Assembly (NCBI GenBank): GCA_014803485.1
Contig: JAAVBQ010000015.1
Location: 8,393-44,083, forward strand
Direction of reading: 5' to 3'
Length of the DNA stretch: 35,691 bases
From: a bacterium
GTDB taxonomy: Bacteria > Bacteroidota > Bacteroidia > Bacteroidales > P3
Shown here: piece by piece, positions 27,428 to 35,691 of the stretch
Layout: each line of letters opens with the position of its first letter
Numbering within the stretch: the first letter of the stretch is position 1
Position numbers and translations under genes: made by a program
Notes under the pieces: generated by a model
The model's input: only the letters and a program-made list of their open reading frames with translations
Databases searched by the model: none
Told to the model about the DNA's origin: nothing

Positions 27428-28930
27428 ATGAAGAGAAGAGTTTTGATCACGGTGGCCGCGTTGCTTCCCTTTCTTCTACAGGCTCAGCAAAGACTGACCC
27501 TGGAGGATTGTCGGCAGATGGCGATTGACGGCAACAGGGAACTGAACCAGAGCGCCATTGAAATACAGATGGCGACTTATGACAGGGGCATCGCACGAGC
27601 CAATTATTTTCCGCAAATCAGTGCCAAGGCCGCCTATCTGTACAACAATCATGATATCAACCTCATCGGCGACGAAGCCTCGCAACTTCTGCAAAACGGC
27701 GGAACACTCATTCAGGGGCAGTTGACAGGAAAAATGAATGAACTGACGCAGGCCATCATGTCGAACCCTGCGGCCGCGCAGGAATTCATGGCAAGCCCGA
27801 TGTGGCAGACCATGTTCGGCGCGCTTTCCAATATGGATGTTTCCGGGGCCATCAACTACATAGGTTCCCAAATCGACGAGGCCCTTCATCTCGATATACA
27901 CAATGTGTATATGGGAGTGTTCAGCGTCACGCAACCTCTGTTTGCAGGCGGAAAAATCATCGCCGCCAACAAGATTGCCGCCTTGGCGGAGCAACTGGCC
28001 AAGGATAAATATGACACAAAGTATCAGCAGGTTATTGTCGGCATAGATCAGTCTTACTGGCAGATTGTGGCCATAGCGGCGAAGAAGGAACTTGCAGAAA
28101 GCTACATGGGTCTGCTCAATAAGATGGTAAGCGATGTCAATGCCTTGGTGGCGGAGGGTGTCGCTACGGAATCCGATCTTCTGAGCGTGAAGGTCAAGGC
28201 CAACGAGGCTGCCGGTATGCTGCTCAAGGCCACCAACGGGTTAGCTCTTGCCAAAATGTTGCTCTGTAAAGAAATAGGTCTTCCTCTCGACAGCGAAATC
28301 ATGCTTGCCGACGAAGGAGGGGAAAAGGTGCCGGTGCCTGAATTTATGGAGGTAAAGACCATGGATGAAATATGGGAGGACCGTCCGGAAATCAAAAGCC
28401 TGGATATCGCTGCCGAAATCTACGCCAACAAGGTGAAGGTTGTACGGGCCGATATGTTGCCCACCATAGCCGCCACGGCCAATTATCTGGTCAGCAACCC
28501 CAACGTGAACGGCGGTTTCAGAAATGAATTCGGCGGACGCTTCTCGGCGGGCGTGATGATGAACGTTCCGATATTCCACGGCTTTGAGGCGGCCTACAAG
28601 ACTCGGAAGGCCAAGGCCGAAGCGCAGCTCTACAGAAGCAAACTGGAGGATGCCAAGGAAATGGTCTGCCTCGAAGTATCCAAATATACGAATGAGCGGA
28701 GCGAGGCTTTGGAAAGTCTGCTGATGGCCGAATCCAATCTGGAGAGTGCGGAAGAAAACCTGCGGACCGCAACGATAGGGTTCGAAGAGGGCATTGTAGA
28801 CGCCAATACGGCTATGGCCGCCCAGACGGCCTGGCTCAAGGCGCATTCGGAATATATAGAATCGGGCATCGCGTTGCAGATGGCATCCGTCAACCTGCAG
28901 AAAGCGCAAGGCAATATAAAGGAATTATAA
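27428..28930 (+). CDS. TolC-family outer-membrane efflux protein
   Basis: Signal peptide MKRRVLITVAALLPFLLQAQQ; LTLEDCRQMAIDGNRELNQS; RPEIKSLDIAAEI. Start at 27428 preferred over 27338. Confidence 0.92.
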   Translation: MKRRVLITVAALLPFLLQAQQRLTLEDCRQMAIDGNRELNQSAIEIQMATYDRGIARANYFPQISAKAAYLYNNHDINLIGDEASQLLQNGGTLIQGQLTGKMNELTQAIMSNPAAAQEFMASPMWQTMFGALSNMDVSGAINYIGSQIDEALHLDIHNVYMGVFSVTQPLFAGGKIIAANKIAALAEQLAKDKYDTKYQQVIVGIDQSYWQIVAIAAKKELAESYMGLLNKMVSDVNALVAEGVATESDLLSVKVKANEAAGMLLKATNGLALAKMLLCKEIGLPLDSEIMLADEGGEKVPVPEFMEVKTMDEIWEDRPEIKSLDIAAEIYANKVKVVRADMLPTIAATANYLVSNPNVNGGFRNEFGGRFSAGVMMNVPIFHGFEAAYKTRKAKAEAQLYRSKLEDAKEMVCLEVSKYTNERSEALESLLMAESNLESAEENLRTATIGFEEGIVDANTAMAAQTAWLKAHSEYIESGIALQMASVNLQKAQGNIKEL

Positions 28931-28951
28931 AGATTAAAAGAACTTAATGAT

Positions 28952-29932
28952 ATGGAACGAAAAAGAAACAGTCTGGCCGCTGGAATCATAGGCCTTGTAG
29001 TTGTTATTGTCATCATCGGCATTATCGGATTTTTTGTCTCGAAACCCAAACCTGCGGTGGTTTGCGGAGAGGCCGAGGCGAACGAATACCGTGTTTCCGG
29101 CAAAGTGCCCGGCAGAATCGAGGAACTGTATGTGAAAGAAGGCGATTTTGTACACAAAGGGGATACGGTTGTGTTCATCAACTCGCCCGAAGTGATGGCC
29201 AAACTTGCGCAGGTGAGCGCCCTGAAGGCCGCCGCCGTGGCGCAGAGCAGAAAAGCGGAAAACGGTGCGCAAAAAGAGATGATAGAGGGGGCCTACCAGT
29301 TGTGGCAGACGGCGCTCGTGCAGGAAGAAGTGATGAAAAAATCCTTCGAAAGAATCCGCAAACTGTATGATGAAAAAGTAGTGACCGCCCAGAAATACGA
29401 CGAGGTAAAAGCGAAATACGATGCGTCCGTGGCACAGGAAAAAGCTGCGAAGAGCCAATACGATTTGGCACTTGCCGGGGCCCGTTCGGAAGACAAGGCG
29501 GCGGCCGCTGCGGTGGTAAACCAGGCCGAAGGCGCCTTGATGGAGGTGCAGGGCTATCTTGCCGAACTGTATCTGGTTGCTCCCTGCGACGGCATCGTGT
29601 CCGCCATCTATCCGAAAGAAGGGGAACTTGTGGGACAGGGTGCCCCTATCATGAGCATTATGGATATGAATGATGTCTGGTTTACGTTCAATGTCCGCGA
29701 GGACAAGCTTCACGGTATCAAAAGAGGCGATATCCTGACGCTTTCGGTGCCCGCGCTCGATGGAGAGACCATCCGTGCGAAAGTGACCTATATGGCCGCC
29801 AGAGAGTCTTATGCCACGTGGCGTGCCACGAAAGACACCGATTCATACGATGCTAAAACATTTGAAGTGAGAGCAGTACCCGAATCGAAAACCGAGGGTC
29901 TGCTTCCGGGAATGACAGTGCTTGTGAAATGA
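28952..29932 (+). CDS. HlyD/EmrA-family periplasmic adaptor
   Basis: N-terminal TM anchor; VSGKVPGRIEELYVKEGDFVHKGDTVVFINSPE; coiled-coil; LVAPCDGIVSAIYPKEGELVGQGAPIMSI. Confidence 0.93.
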   Translation: MERKRNSLAAGIIGLVVVIVIIGIIGFFVSKPKPAVVCGEAEANEYRVSGKVPGRIEELYVKEGDFVHKGDTVVFINSPEVMAKLAQVSALKAAAVAQSRKAENGAQKEMIEGAYQLWQTALVQEEVMKKSFERIRKLYDEKVVTAQKYDEVKAKYDASVAQEKAAKSQYDLALAGARSEDKAAAAAVVNQAEGALMEVQGYLAELYLVAPCDGIVSAIYPKEGELVGQGAPIMSIMDMNDVWFTFNVREDKLHGIKRGDILTLSVPALDGETIRAKVTYMAARESYATWRATKDTDSYDAKTFEVRAVPESKTEGLLPGMTVLVK

Positions 29933-31080
29933 GAGAGATTATCAAAAGAGAACTGGAGCTGTGGAAGCGGAGGCCGATCTATGTGCTTGCCCCGCTTGCG
30001 GCCATGCTGTTCTGCGGACTGTTCTTCCTGACTTTTTTCGGAAGCGGTTCCGTTCAGGAACTTCCCGTTGCCGTGGTCGACAACGACAATTCTTCCCTCA
30101 CGAGGAATTTCGTAAGGCAGCTCGACGCCACCGAACTCGGAAAGGTGGTTCGTTTCGACGACTATGCAAGTGCGCGGGAAGCGATGCAAAACGGAGAAGT
30201 GACGGCCATCTGCGTGCTTCCGGAGAACATGTATTCCGATGTGCTTTCCGGGCGGAAACCGGTTGCCTCGTTCTACCTCAACACCATGTATTATGTCGGT
30301 GGAATGATGAGCTACAAGAACCTCCTTACTATGTTCAACCTGAGTATAGGAGCCGTCCAAAGGGAAACCATGCGGGCCATGGGGATGCCGGAGGATGCCA
30401 TAATGGCCACCATACAGCCGATTCTAATCGACGTCCATCAAATCGGAAACCCCACCACCGACTACAATGCCTATCTTTCCAACATCCTTCTGCCGGGGCT
30501 TCTGGAACTGCTCACCATCATCGTGGTGGCCTATGCCCTGGGGACGGAAATCAAGTACGGGACTTCTTTGCAGTTGCTGGAAATGTCTTCGGACTCCATT
30601 GTCAAAGTGTTGTTGGCTAAATTGATACCGTATACGCTCTTGTTCTCGGTGTTGGGATGCGTTTTGGTTCTGGTGCTCTACGGACCGATGCATTTTCCGC
30701 TTGCCGGCTCCATTTGGGCGATGATGCTGAATATTGTGCTCATGGTCCTGGCCAGCGAGGCTTTTGCGGTCTGCATTGTGGCTTTGCTGCCGGTCTGCCG
30801 TCTGGCCGTGTGCATCAGTGCGTTCTTGGGCATTCTTGCCTTCTCGCTTTCGGGATTCACCGTGCCTCTCGAACAAATGCCGGGATTCTTCAGGGGGATG
30901 GCGACGATATTCCCGCTCAGGGCCTATTACAATTTCTATGTTCAGGAAACGATTTTCGCCTCCGGATTTGCAGGTTGGTGGAAGGAAGTCATTCATTATA
31001 TGATATTCTTCCTCGCTCCCCTGCCCCTGCTCCCCCGGTTGAAAAACGCATACAGGTATAACAATTACAGGAAGGATTAG
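29929..31080 (+). CDS. ABC-2-type permease (YhhJ-like)
   Basis: N-terminal TM, large periplasmic loop ELPVAVVDNDNSSLTRNFVRQLDAT, then about five TM segments with LSGFTVPLEQMPGFFRGMATIFPLRAYYNFY. Confidence 0.92.
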   Translation: MREIIKRELELWKRRPIYVLAPLAAMLFCGLFFLTFFGSGSVQELPVAVVDNDNSSLTRNFVRQLDATELGKVVRFDDYASAREAMQNGEVTAICVLPENMYSDVLSGRKPVASFYLNTMYYVGGMMSYKNLLTMFNLSIGAVQRETMRAMGMPEDAIMATIQPILIDVHQIGNPTTDYNAYLSNILLPGLLELLTIIVVAYALGTEIKYGTSLQLLEMSSDSIVKVLLAKLIPYTLLFSVLGCVLVLVLYGPMHFPLAGSIWAMMLNIVLMVLASEAFAVCIVALLPVCRLAVCISAFLGILAFSLSGFTVPLEQMPGFFRGMATIFPLRAYYNFYVQETIFASGFAGWWKEVIHYMIFFLAPLPLLPRLKNAYRYNNYRKD

Positions 31081-31083
31081 GAA

Positions 31084-32205
31084 ATGGGATATATAAAGAC
31101 GTTTTGGGACGATTTCAAACGGTTGTTCCGTCAGGAATTCGCGGCTGTTTTCAAAGATAGTGGAGTTATCGTCATCTTCTTCGTGGCCGGCCTGGGTTAT
31201 CCCCTGCTGTACAATATGATATATGCCAACGGCAACCTGGAGGACGTGCCCGTCGTGGTGGTGGATCAGGCAAACTGCACCGAAAGCCGGCGTTTTGTCC
31301 GTGAGGTGGATGCGACACGGGAAGTGGCCATCAGCGGCTACTGCGCCACGATGCAGGAGGCGGCCCAACTGATGCAGGAACGCAAATGCCACGGTATTAT
31401 CTATTTTCCTTCGGATTTCGGTCAGAAGATAGCCTTGAAGCAACAGTCGCCGATAGGTGTCTACTGCGATATGGGAAGTTTCTTCTATTACAAGAACCTT
31501 ATGACGGCGGCCAATCTCGTGATGCTGGACGAAATGTCCCTCATATCACCGACGGTAAAGCCGATGTCGTTCGAAGAAAACAACCCCTACAACAGGAGCA
31601 ACGCCTTCAATTTCTTCTTCATCACGGCCGCCCTGATGCTCGTTATCCAACAGACGATGTTCTACGGGATGAGTATGCTCGCCGGTACGCGCAGGGAAGA
31701 GAAAACGGGGCTGATTCAAGGGGCCTCGGGCAGGGTGGTGTTCGGCCGAGGAGCGGTTTACTGGTTGGTTTATATGATGATAGGTATGTATATCGTATAT
31801 CTGATACCGACGTGGTTCGACATTCCTATGGTCACCGACTTTTGGACAACGATGGTTTTCCTCTGCATCTATGTCACGGCCTGCGTCTTCTTCTCGATGG
31901 CTTGCAGCACGTTTGTCAAACACCGGGAGACACCGATTGTAGCGCTACTCTTCCTTACTCTGCCGGAACTCTTCCTGACGGGATTTTCCTGGCCTCAGGC
32001 TTGTTTTCCGAAGTTTTGGGACAAGTTCGCCTATCTCTTCCCCTCCACATTCGGAACCCGGGCCTATATCAATCTCGCGGGCACCGGCGCTTCGTTGGAG
32101 AGCATCGCACCTATGCTCAAAATCCTGCTGATACAGACGGCGATTTATTTCACAATATCAATAATAGCTACCAAATACGAACACGTTAAATTGAATAGAA
32201 AATGA
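31084..32205 (+). CDS. ABC-2-type permease, second copy
   Basis: DVPVVVVDQANCTESRRFVREVDATREV; LPELFLTGFSWPQACFPKFWDKFAYLFPSTFGTRAYINL. Confidence 0.92.
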   Translation: MGYIKTFWDDFKRLFRQEFAAVFKDSGVIVIFFVAGLGYPLLYNMIYANGNLEDVPVVVVDQANCTESRRFVREVDATREVAISGYCATMQEAAQLMQERKCHGIIYFPSDFGQKIALKQQSPIGVYCDMGSFFYYKNLMTAANLVMLDEMSLISPTVKPMSFEENNPYNRSNAFNFFFITAALMLVIQQTMFYGMSMLAGTRREEKTGLIQGASGRVVFGRGAVYWLVYMMIGMYIVYLIPTWFDIPMVTDFWTTMVFLCIYVTACVFFSMACSTFVKHRETPIVALLFLTLPELFLTGFSWPQACFPKFWDKFAYLFPSTFGTRAYINLAGTGASLESIAPMLKILLIQTAIYFTISIIATKYEHVKLNRK

Positions 32206-32846
32206 AAAGAATCATCACTTTAACTACAATCATCCTGCTAACGGCCACATCGGCATTCGCACAGGTGAACATCGGTGCGGGTTATTCGGGCACAAGCATG
32301 AATCCCTCCGAGGGAGATAACCAATGGTACAACGGCTTCCATGTGAGTGTCGGATATAATATCCCGCTTGGACTCGGCTTCGAATTCAGCCCGTCCATCG
32401 AATACAACTACCTCAACCGCCATAAAAAAGAGACGGTGGAACTCGAAAACATCAGCGTCACCACCAAAAATAATTTCAACGAGCATTATCTGAACATCCC
32501 TCTGATGTTCAACTATGGCTATGAGATTACACCCAACGCCCGCATCTTCATTTTCGCCGGTCCCACAGGAAGTTTCGGACTTTATGCCGACCATACGGCG
32601 AAAACGGAATCCTCTCTCGGCGACAATTCGGGTTCAAGCGACAAGACAACGGAATCACTCTGGAAAAGCGGCAGCGATTACAGACGCTGGGACGTTAAAA
32701 TAGGCGGTGGTATCGGCATCGACATCTGCCGGCACTGGAGAATACAGGTAGGCTATGACTACGGGCTGATTAACCGTACCAAGGTGGATGATATGAAACT
32801 GCATCACCATAACCTCAAGGCCGGCCTCACGTATATGTTCCGCTAA
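32202..32846 (+). CDS. Outer-membrane beta-barrel protein
   Basis: Signal peptide MKRIITLTTIILLTATSAFAQ; alternating barrel strands; LNIPLMFNYGYEI; terminal LKAGLTYMFR; ATGA overlap with the permease. Confidence 0.82.
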   Translation: MKRIITLTTIILLTATSAFAQVNIGAGYSGTSMNPSEGDNQWYNGFHVSVGYNIPLGLGFEFSPSIEYNYLNRHKKETVELENISVTTKNNFNEHYLNIPLMFNYGYEITPNARIFIFAGPTGSFGLYADHTAKTESSLGDNSGSSDKTTESLWKSGSDYRRWDVKIGGGIGIDICRHWRIQVGYDYGLINRTKVDDMKLHHHNLKAGLTYMFR

Positions 32847-32891
32847 ATCCGTTCCAGGGCATAGGAGGCGGACAAATCGACGGGATGTCGA

Positions 32892-32928
32892 TGTAACGTA
32901 GATTTCTCGTATATTTGTAGACGTTACA
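32892..32928. promoter_or_regulatory. Inverted repeat bracketing the dnaE -7 element
   Basis: TGTAACGT (32892-32899) / ACGTTACA (32921-32928) flank TATATTTG (32910-32917). Confidence 0.5.
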
Positions 32929-32938
32929 ATAGAACCCT

Positions 32939-35691
32939 ATGCCCTACTTCACCCACCTGCACCTGCACACCCGCTATTCGGTTTTGGACGGCGCCTCCAA
33001 AATCTCCGACCTCATGAAGAAGGCCAAGGCTTTCGGCATGGATGCCATGGCCATTACCGACCACGGCAATATGTATGGGGTGATGGAGTTCGTCACCGAG
33101 GCCAAGAAAGCGGGAATCAAGCCTATCGTGGGCTGCGAGGTGTATGTGGCGCCCAAAAGCCGTTTTGAAAAGGTCGGAGGCGAGGGCAAGAACAGCTATC
33201 ACCTCATCCTGTTGGCAAAAAATCCCACAGGCTATCACAACTTGGTGAAACTATGCTCGTTCAGCCAACGCAAGGAAGCCTTCTACTACAAACCCCGCAT
33301 CGACCACGAGCTGCTTCAGCAATATCACGAAGGGCTTATCTGCTGCTCGGCTTGTTTGGGGGGCGAGGTGCCGCAGGCTATCATGAGCGGCGAAGACAAT
33401 TGGCTTAGGGAGACTATCGAATTTTATCACAATCTCTTCGGCGAGGATTATTATTTGGAGATGCAGATGCACGGGCACCCGCAGCAACTGGAGGTGAACA
33501 AGCGTCTGGCCGAACTCGCCGCCGAATACAACATCAAGTGCATCGCCACCAACGACGTGCATTTTGTGGAGGCCGAACACTACGAGGCGCACAAGGTGCT
33601 TATCTGTCTCAACACGGGGCATAAGCTCAACGAAGAGACCAAAATGGTCTATACGGGGCAGGAATATTTCAAGAGCGGGGACGAAATGGCCGCCCTCTTT
33701 CCCGACCACCCCGAATACTTGGAAAACACGCGCGAAATCACCGAAAAGGTGGAGACCTACGAGCTCACGCACGAGATTCTTCTTCCCAAATTCACGCTTC
33801 CCGAACCTTTCGTTTCCGAAATGGAATACTTGCGCCACCTCACCTACGAAGGGGCGAAAAAGCGCTACGGCGAGGATTTCGAAAAGGACGAAAACATCAA
33901 GGAGCGGATTGATTTTGAACTCGGCACGATTGAGCGTATGGGCTTCCCCGGCTACTTCCTCATTGTGTGGGACTTTATTCGGAAAGCGCGTGAAATGGGG
34001 GTTCTGGTGGGACCGGGCCGTGGGTCGGCCGCAGGGTCGGCCATCGCCTACTGCATCGGCATCACCAATGTGGACCCCATCAAATACGACTTGCTTTTCG
34101 AGCGTTTCCTAAATCCCGGACGTATCTCCATGCCCGATATCGATGTGGATTTCGATGATATAGGGCGGGAACGGGTGATTGAATACGTAAAGGACAAATA
34201 TGGCTCGGAACGGGTGTCCCAAATCATCACCTACGGCACCATGGCCGCCAAGTCGTCTATCAAGGACGCGGCGCGGGTGCTCGACCTGCCTTTGCCCGAA
34301 TCGAACCGCTTGGCGGGCTTGGTTCCCGACACTCCCAATATCTCGTTGGAAAAGGCGTTCAAGGAAGTGCCCCAGCTGCAGGAGGAAATGGAGAACAGCC
34401 CCAACGAACTGGTGCGGAAGACCCTCAAATATGCCCGCGAGCTGGAGGGTTGCATCCGGAGTGTGGGCGTGCATGCCTGCGGTATGATCATCGCCCCCGA
34501 AGACTTGGTGGAATATGTGCCTACGGGCGTTTCCAAAGATTCAGAAATGCCTGTCACCCAATACGAAGGCACGTATGTGGAGTCGGTGGGTCTGCTCAAG
34601 ATGGACTTTCTGGGGCTCAAGACCCTCACCATTATCAAGGACGCTTTGGACAACATCCGCCTGCGCCACGGCATAGACATCGACATAGACCATATTCCCT
34701 TGGACGACGCGGCCACCTACGACCTCTTCGGGCGGGGCGAAACCAACGGTATCTTCCAGTTTGAATCGGACGGCATGAAGAAATACATGCGCGACCTCAA
34801 GCCCAACCGTCTGGAGGATATCATCGCCATGAACGCCCTCTACCGCCCGGGGCCCATGAAATACATCCCGCAGTTCATCGACCGCAAGTTCGGCCGCGAA
34901 AAAATCGCCTACGATATTCCCGATATGGAGGAATATCTCAAGGATACCTACGGAATCACGGTATATCAGGAACAGGTGATGTTGCTCTCGCAGAAACTGG
35001 CCGATTTCAGCAAGTCGGATGCCGACACGCTCCGCAAGGCAATGGGTAAAAAGAAGTTGGATGTATTGGCCAAGATGAAGACCCACTTCATGGAGGGTTG
35101 CGAAAAGCATCAGCATCCCGCCGAGGTATGCGAAAAAATATGGACGGACTGGGAAGACTTCGCCTCCTATGCGTTCAATAAGTCGCACGCCACCTGCTAT
35201 GCATGGGTGGCCTATCAGACGGCCTATCTGAAAGCGCACTACCCTGCCGAATTCATGGCTTCGGTGTTGACGAACAACCTCAGCGACATCACCAAGATAT
35301 CCTTCTATATGGAGGAATGCCGCCGCATGAAAATCAACATTCTCGGCCCCGATGTCAACGAAAGTTTCACCGGTTTCACGGTGAACAAAGACGGCGCTAT
35401 CCGTTTCGGTCTGAGCGGCATCAAGAACGTGGGGACGGCGGTTGTGGACCTTTTGGTGAAGGAACGCAACGAGAACGGTCCGTATAAGGATGTGATGAAT
35501 TTTGTGCAACGCAGCGACTTGCGGGCCCTGAACCGTCGCTGTATGGAATCGTTGGTGAAAGCAGGCGGTTTCGACGGTCTGGGAGGCATCACGCGCGCGG
35601 CCTTCTTTGCCCGCCAAAAGCCCGACGCACCCGACTTCATCGACAAACTTTTGCAATACGCCGCACAGTATCAACGCAATAAAAACTCCTC
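32939..35691 (+). CDS. dnaE: DNA polymerase III alpha subunit (3' truncated by window edge)
   Basis: PHP domain HLHLHTRYSVLDG, AITDHGNMYGV; VGPGRGSAAGS; MPDIDVDFDD; FASYAFNKSHATCYAWVAYQTAYLKAHYPAEFMAS. Not in the ORF track because it has no stop in the window. Confidence 0.97.
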   Translation, partial: MPYFTHLHLHTRYSVLDGASKISDLMKKAKAFGMDAMAITDHGNMYGVMEFVTEAKKAGIKPIVGCEVYVAPKSRFEKVGGEGKNSYHLILLAKNPTGYHNLVKLCSFSQRKEAFYYKPRIDHELLQQYHEGLICCSACLGGEVPQAIMSGEDNWLRETIEFYHNLFGEDYYLEMQMHGHPQQLEVNKRLAELAAEYNIKCIATNDVHFVEAEHYEAHKVLICLNTGHKLNEETKMVYTGQEYFKSGDEMAALFPDHPEYLENTREITEKVETYELTHEILLPKFTLPEPFVSEMEYLRHLTYEGAKKRYGEDFEKDENIKERIDFELGTIERMGFPGYFLIVWDFIRKAREMGVLVGPGRGSAAGSAIAYCIGITNVDPIKYDLLFERFLNPGRISMPDIDVDFDDIGRERVIEYVKDKYGSERVSQIITYGTMAAKSSIKDAARVLDLPLPESNRLAGLVPDTPNISLEKAFKEVPQLQEEMENSPNELVRKTLKYARELEGCIRSVGVHACGMIIAPEDLVEYVPTGVSKDSEMPVTQYEGTYVESVGLLKMDFLGLKTLTIIKDALDNIRLRHGIDIDIDHIPLDDAATYDLFGRGETNGIFQFESDGMKKYMRDLKPNRLEDIIAMNALYRPGPMKYIPQFIDRKFGREKIAYDIPDMEEYLKDTYGITVYQEQVMLLSQKLADFSKSDADTLRKAMGKKKLDVLAKMKTHFMEGCEKHQHPAEVCEKIWTDWEDFASYAFNKSHATCYAWVAYQTAYLKAHYPAEFMASVLTNNLSDITKISFYMEECRRMKINILGPDVNESFTGFTVNKDGAIRFGLSGIKNVGTAVVDLLVKERNENGPYKDVMNFVQRSDLRALNRRCMESLVKAGGFDGLGGITRAAFFARQKPDAPDFIDKLLQYAAQYQRNKNS

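Noticed and set aside
34541-35674. 377-aa minus-strand ORF opposite dnaE
   Set aside because: Antisense to the clear DnaE catalytic region; low-complexity shadow translation.
1-35691. CRISPR arrays, tRNA or rRNA genes, intact transposases or integrases
   Set aside because: No regularly spaced repeats, no recognisable tRNA cloverleaf or rRNA sequence, and no transposase or integrase motif was seen in the translations.

Overview
The window is about 35.7 kb from a Bacteroidota (Bacteroidales-like) chromosome. Supporting signs are SusC/SusD pairs, LytTR-type two-component genes, and TTTG-N19-21-TAnnTTTG promoters without strong Shine-Dalgarno sites. Housekeeping blocks lie at both ends: prs(partial)-nadB-ABC exporter-rsgA-AI-2E-radC on the left, rlmH in the middle, and partial dnaE on the right. 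Between them are accessory modules: (i) a divergent LytS/LytR-like two-component system facing an RND efflux operon that continues without a gap into a SusC/SusD pair; (ii) a three-gene envelope operon resembling LPP20/FlgP-, FlgT- and CsgG/FlgO-type proteins; (iii) an AbiE-type toxin-antitoxin locus with an intact antitoxin and a degraded toxin gene, preceded by unusual inverted repeats; (iv) an HxlR regulator divergent from NTF2-like and FMN-reductase genes, with a 19-bp tandem operator-like repeat; (v) a MATE transporter remnant behind a strong terminator hairpin; (vi) an AraC regulator divergent from a TolC-HlyD-ABC2-ABC2-beta-barrel export operon that has no ATPase gene. No tRNA, rRNA or CRISPR array was found. 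All family calls come from reading motifs by eye; no database search was run.
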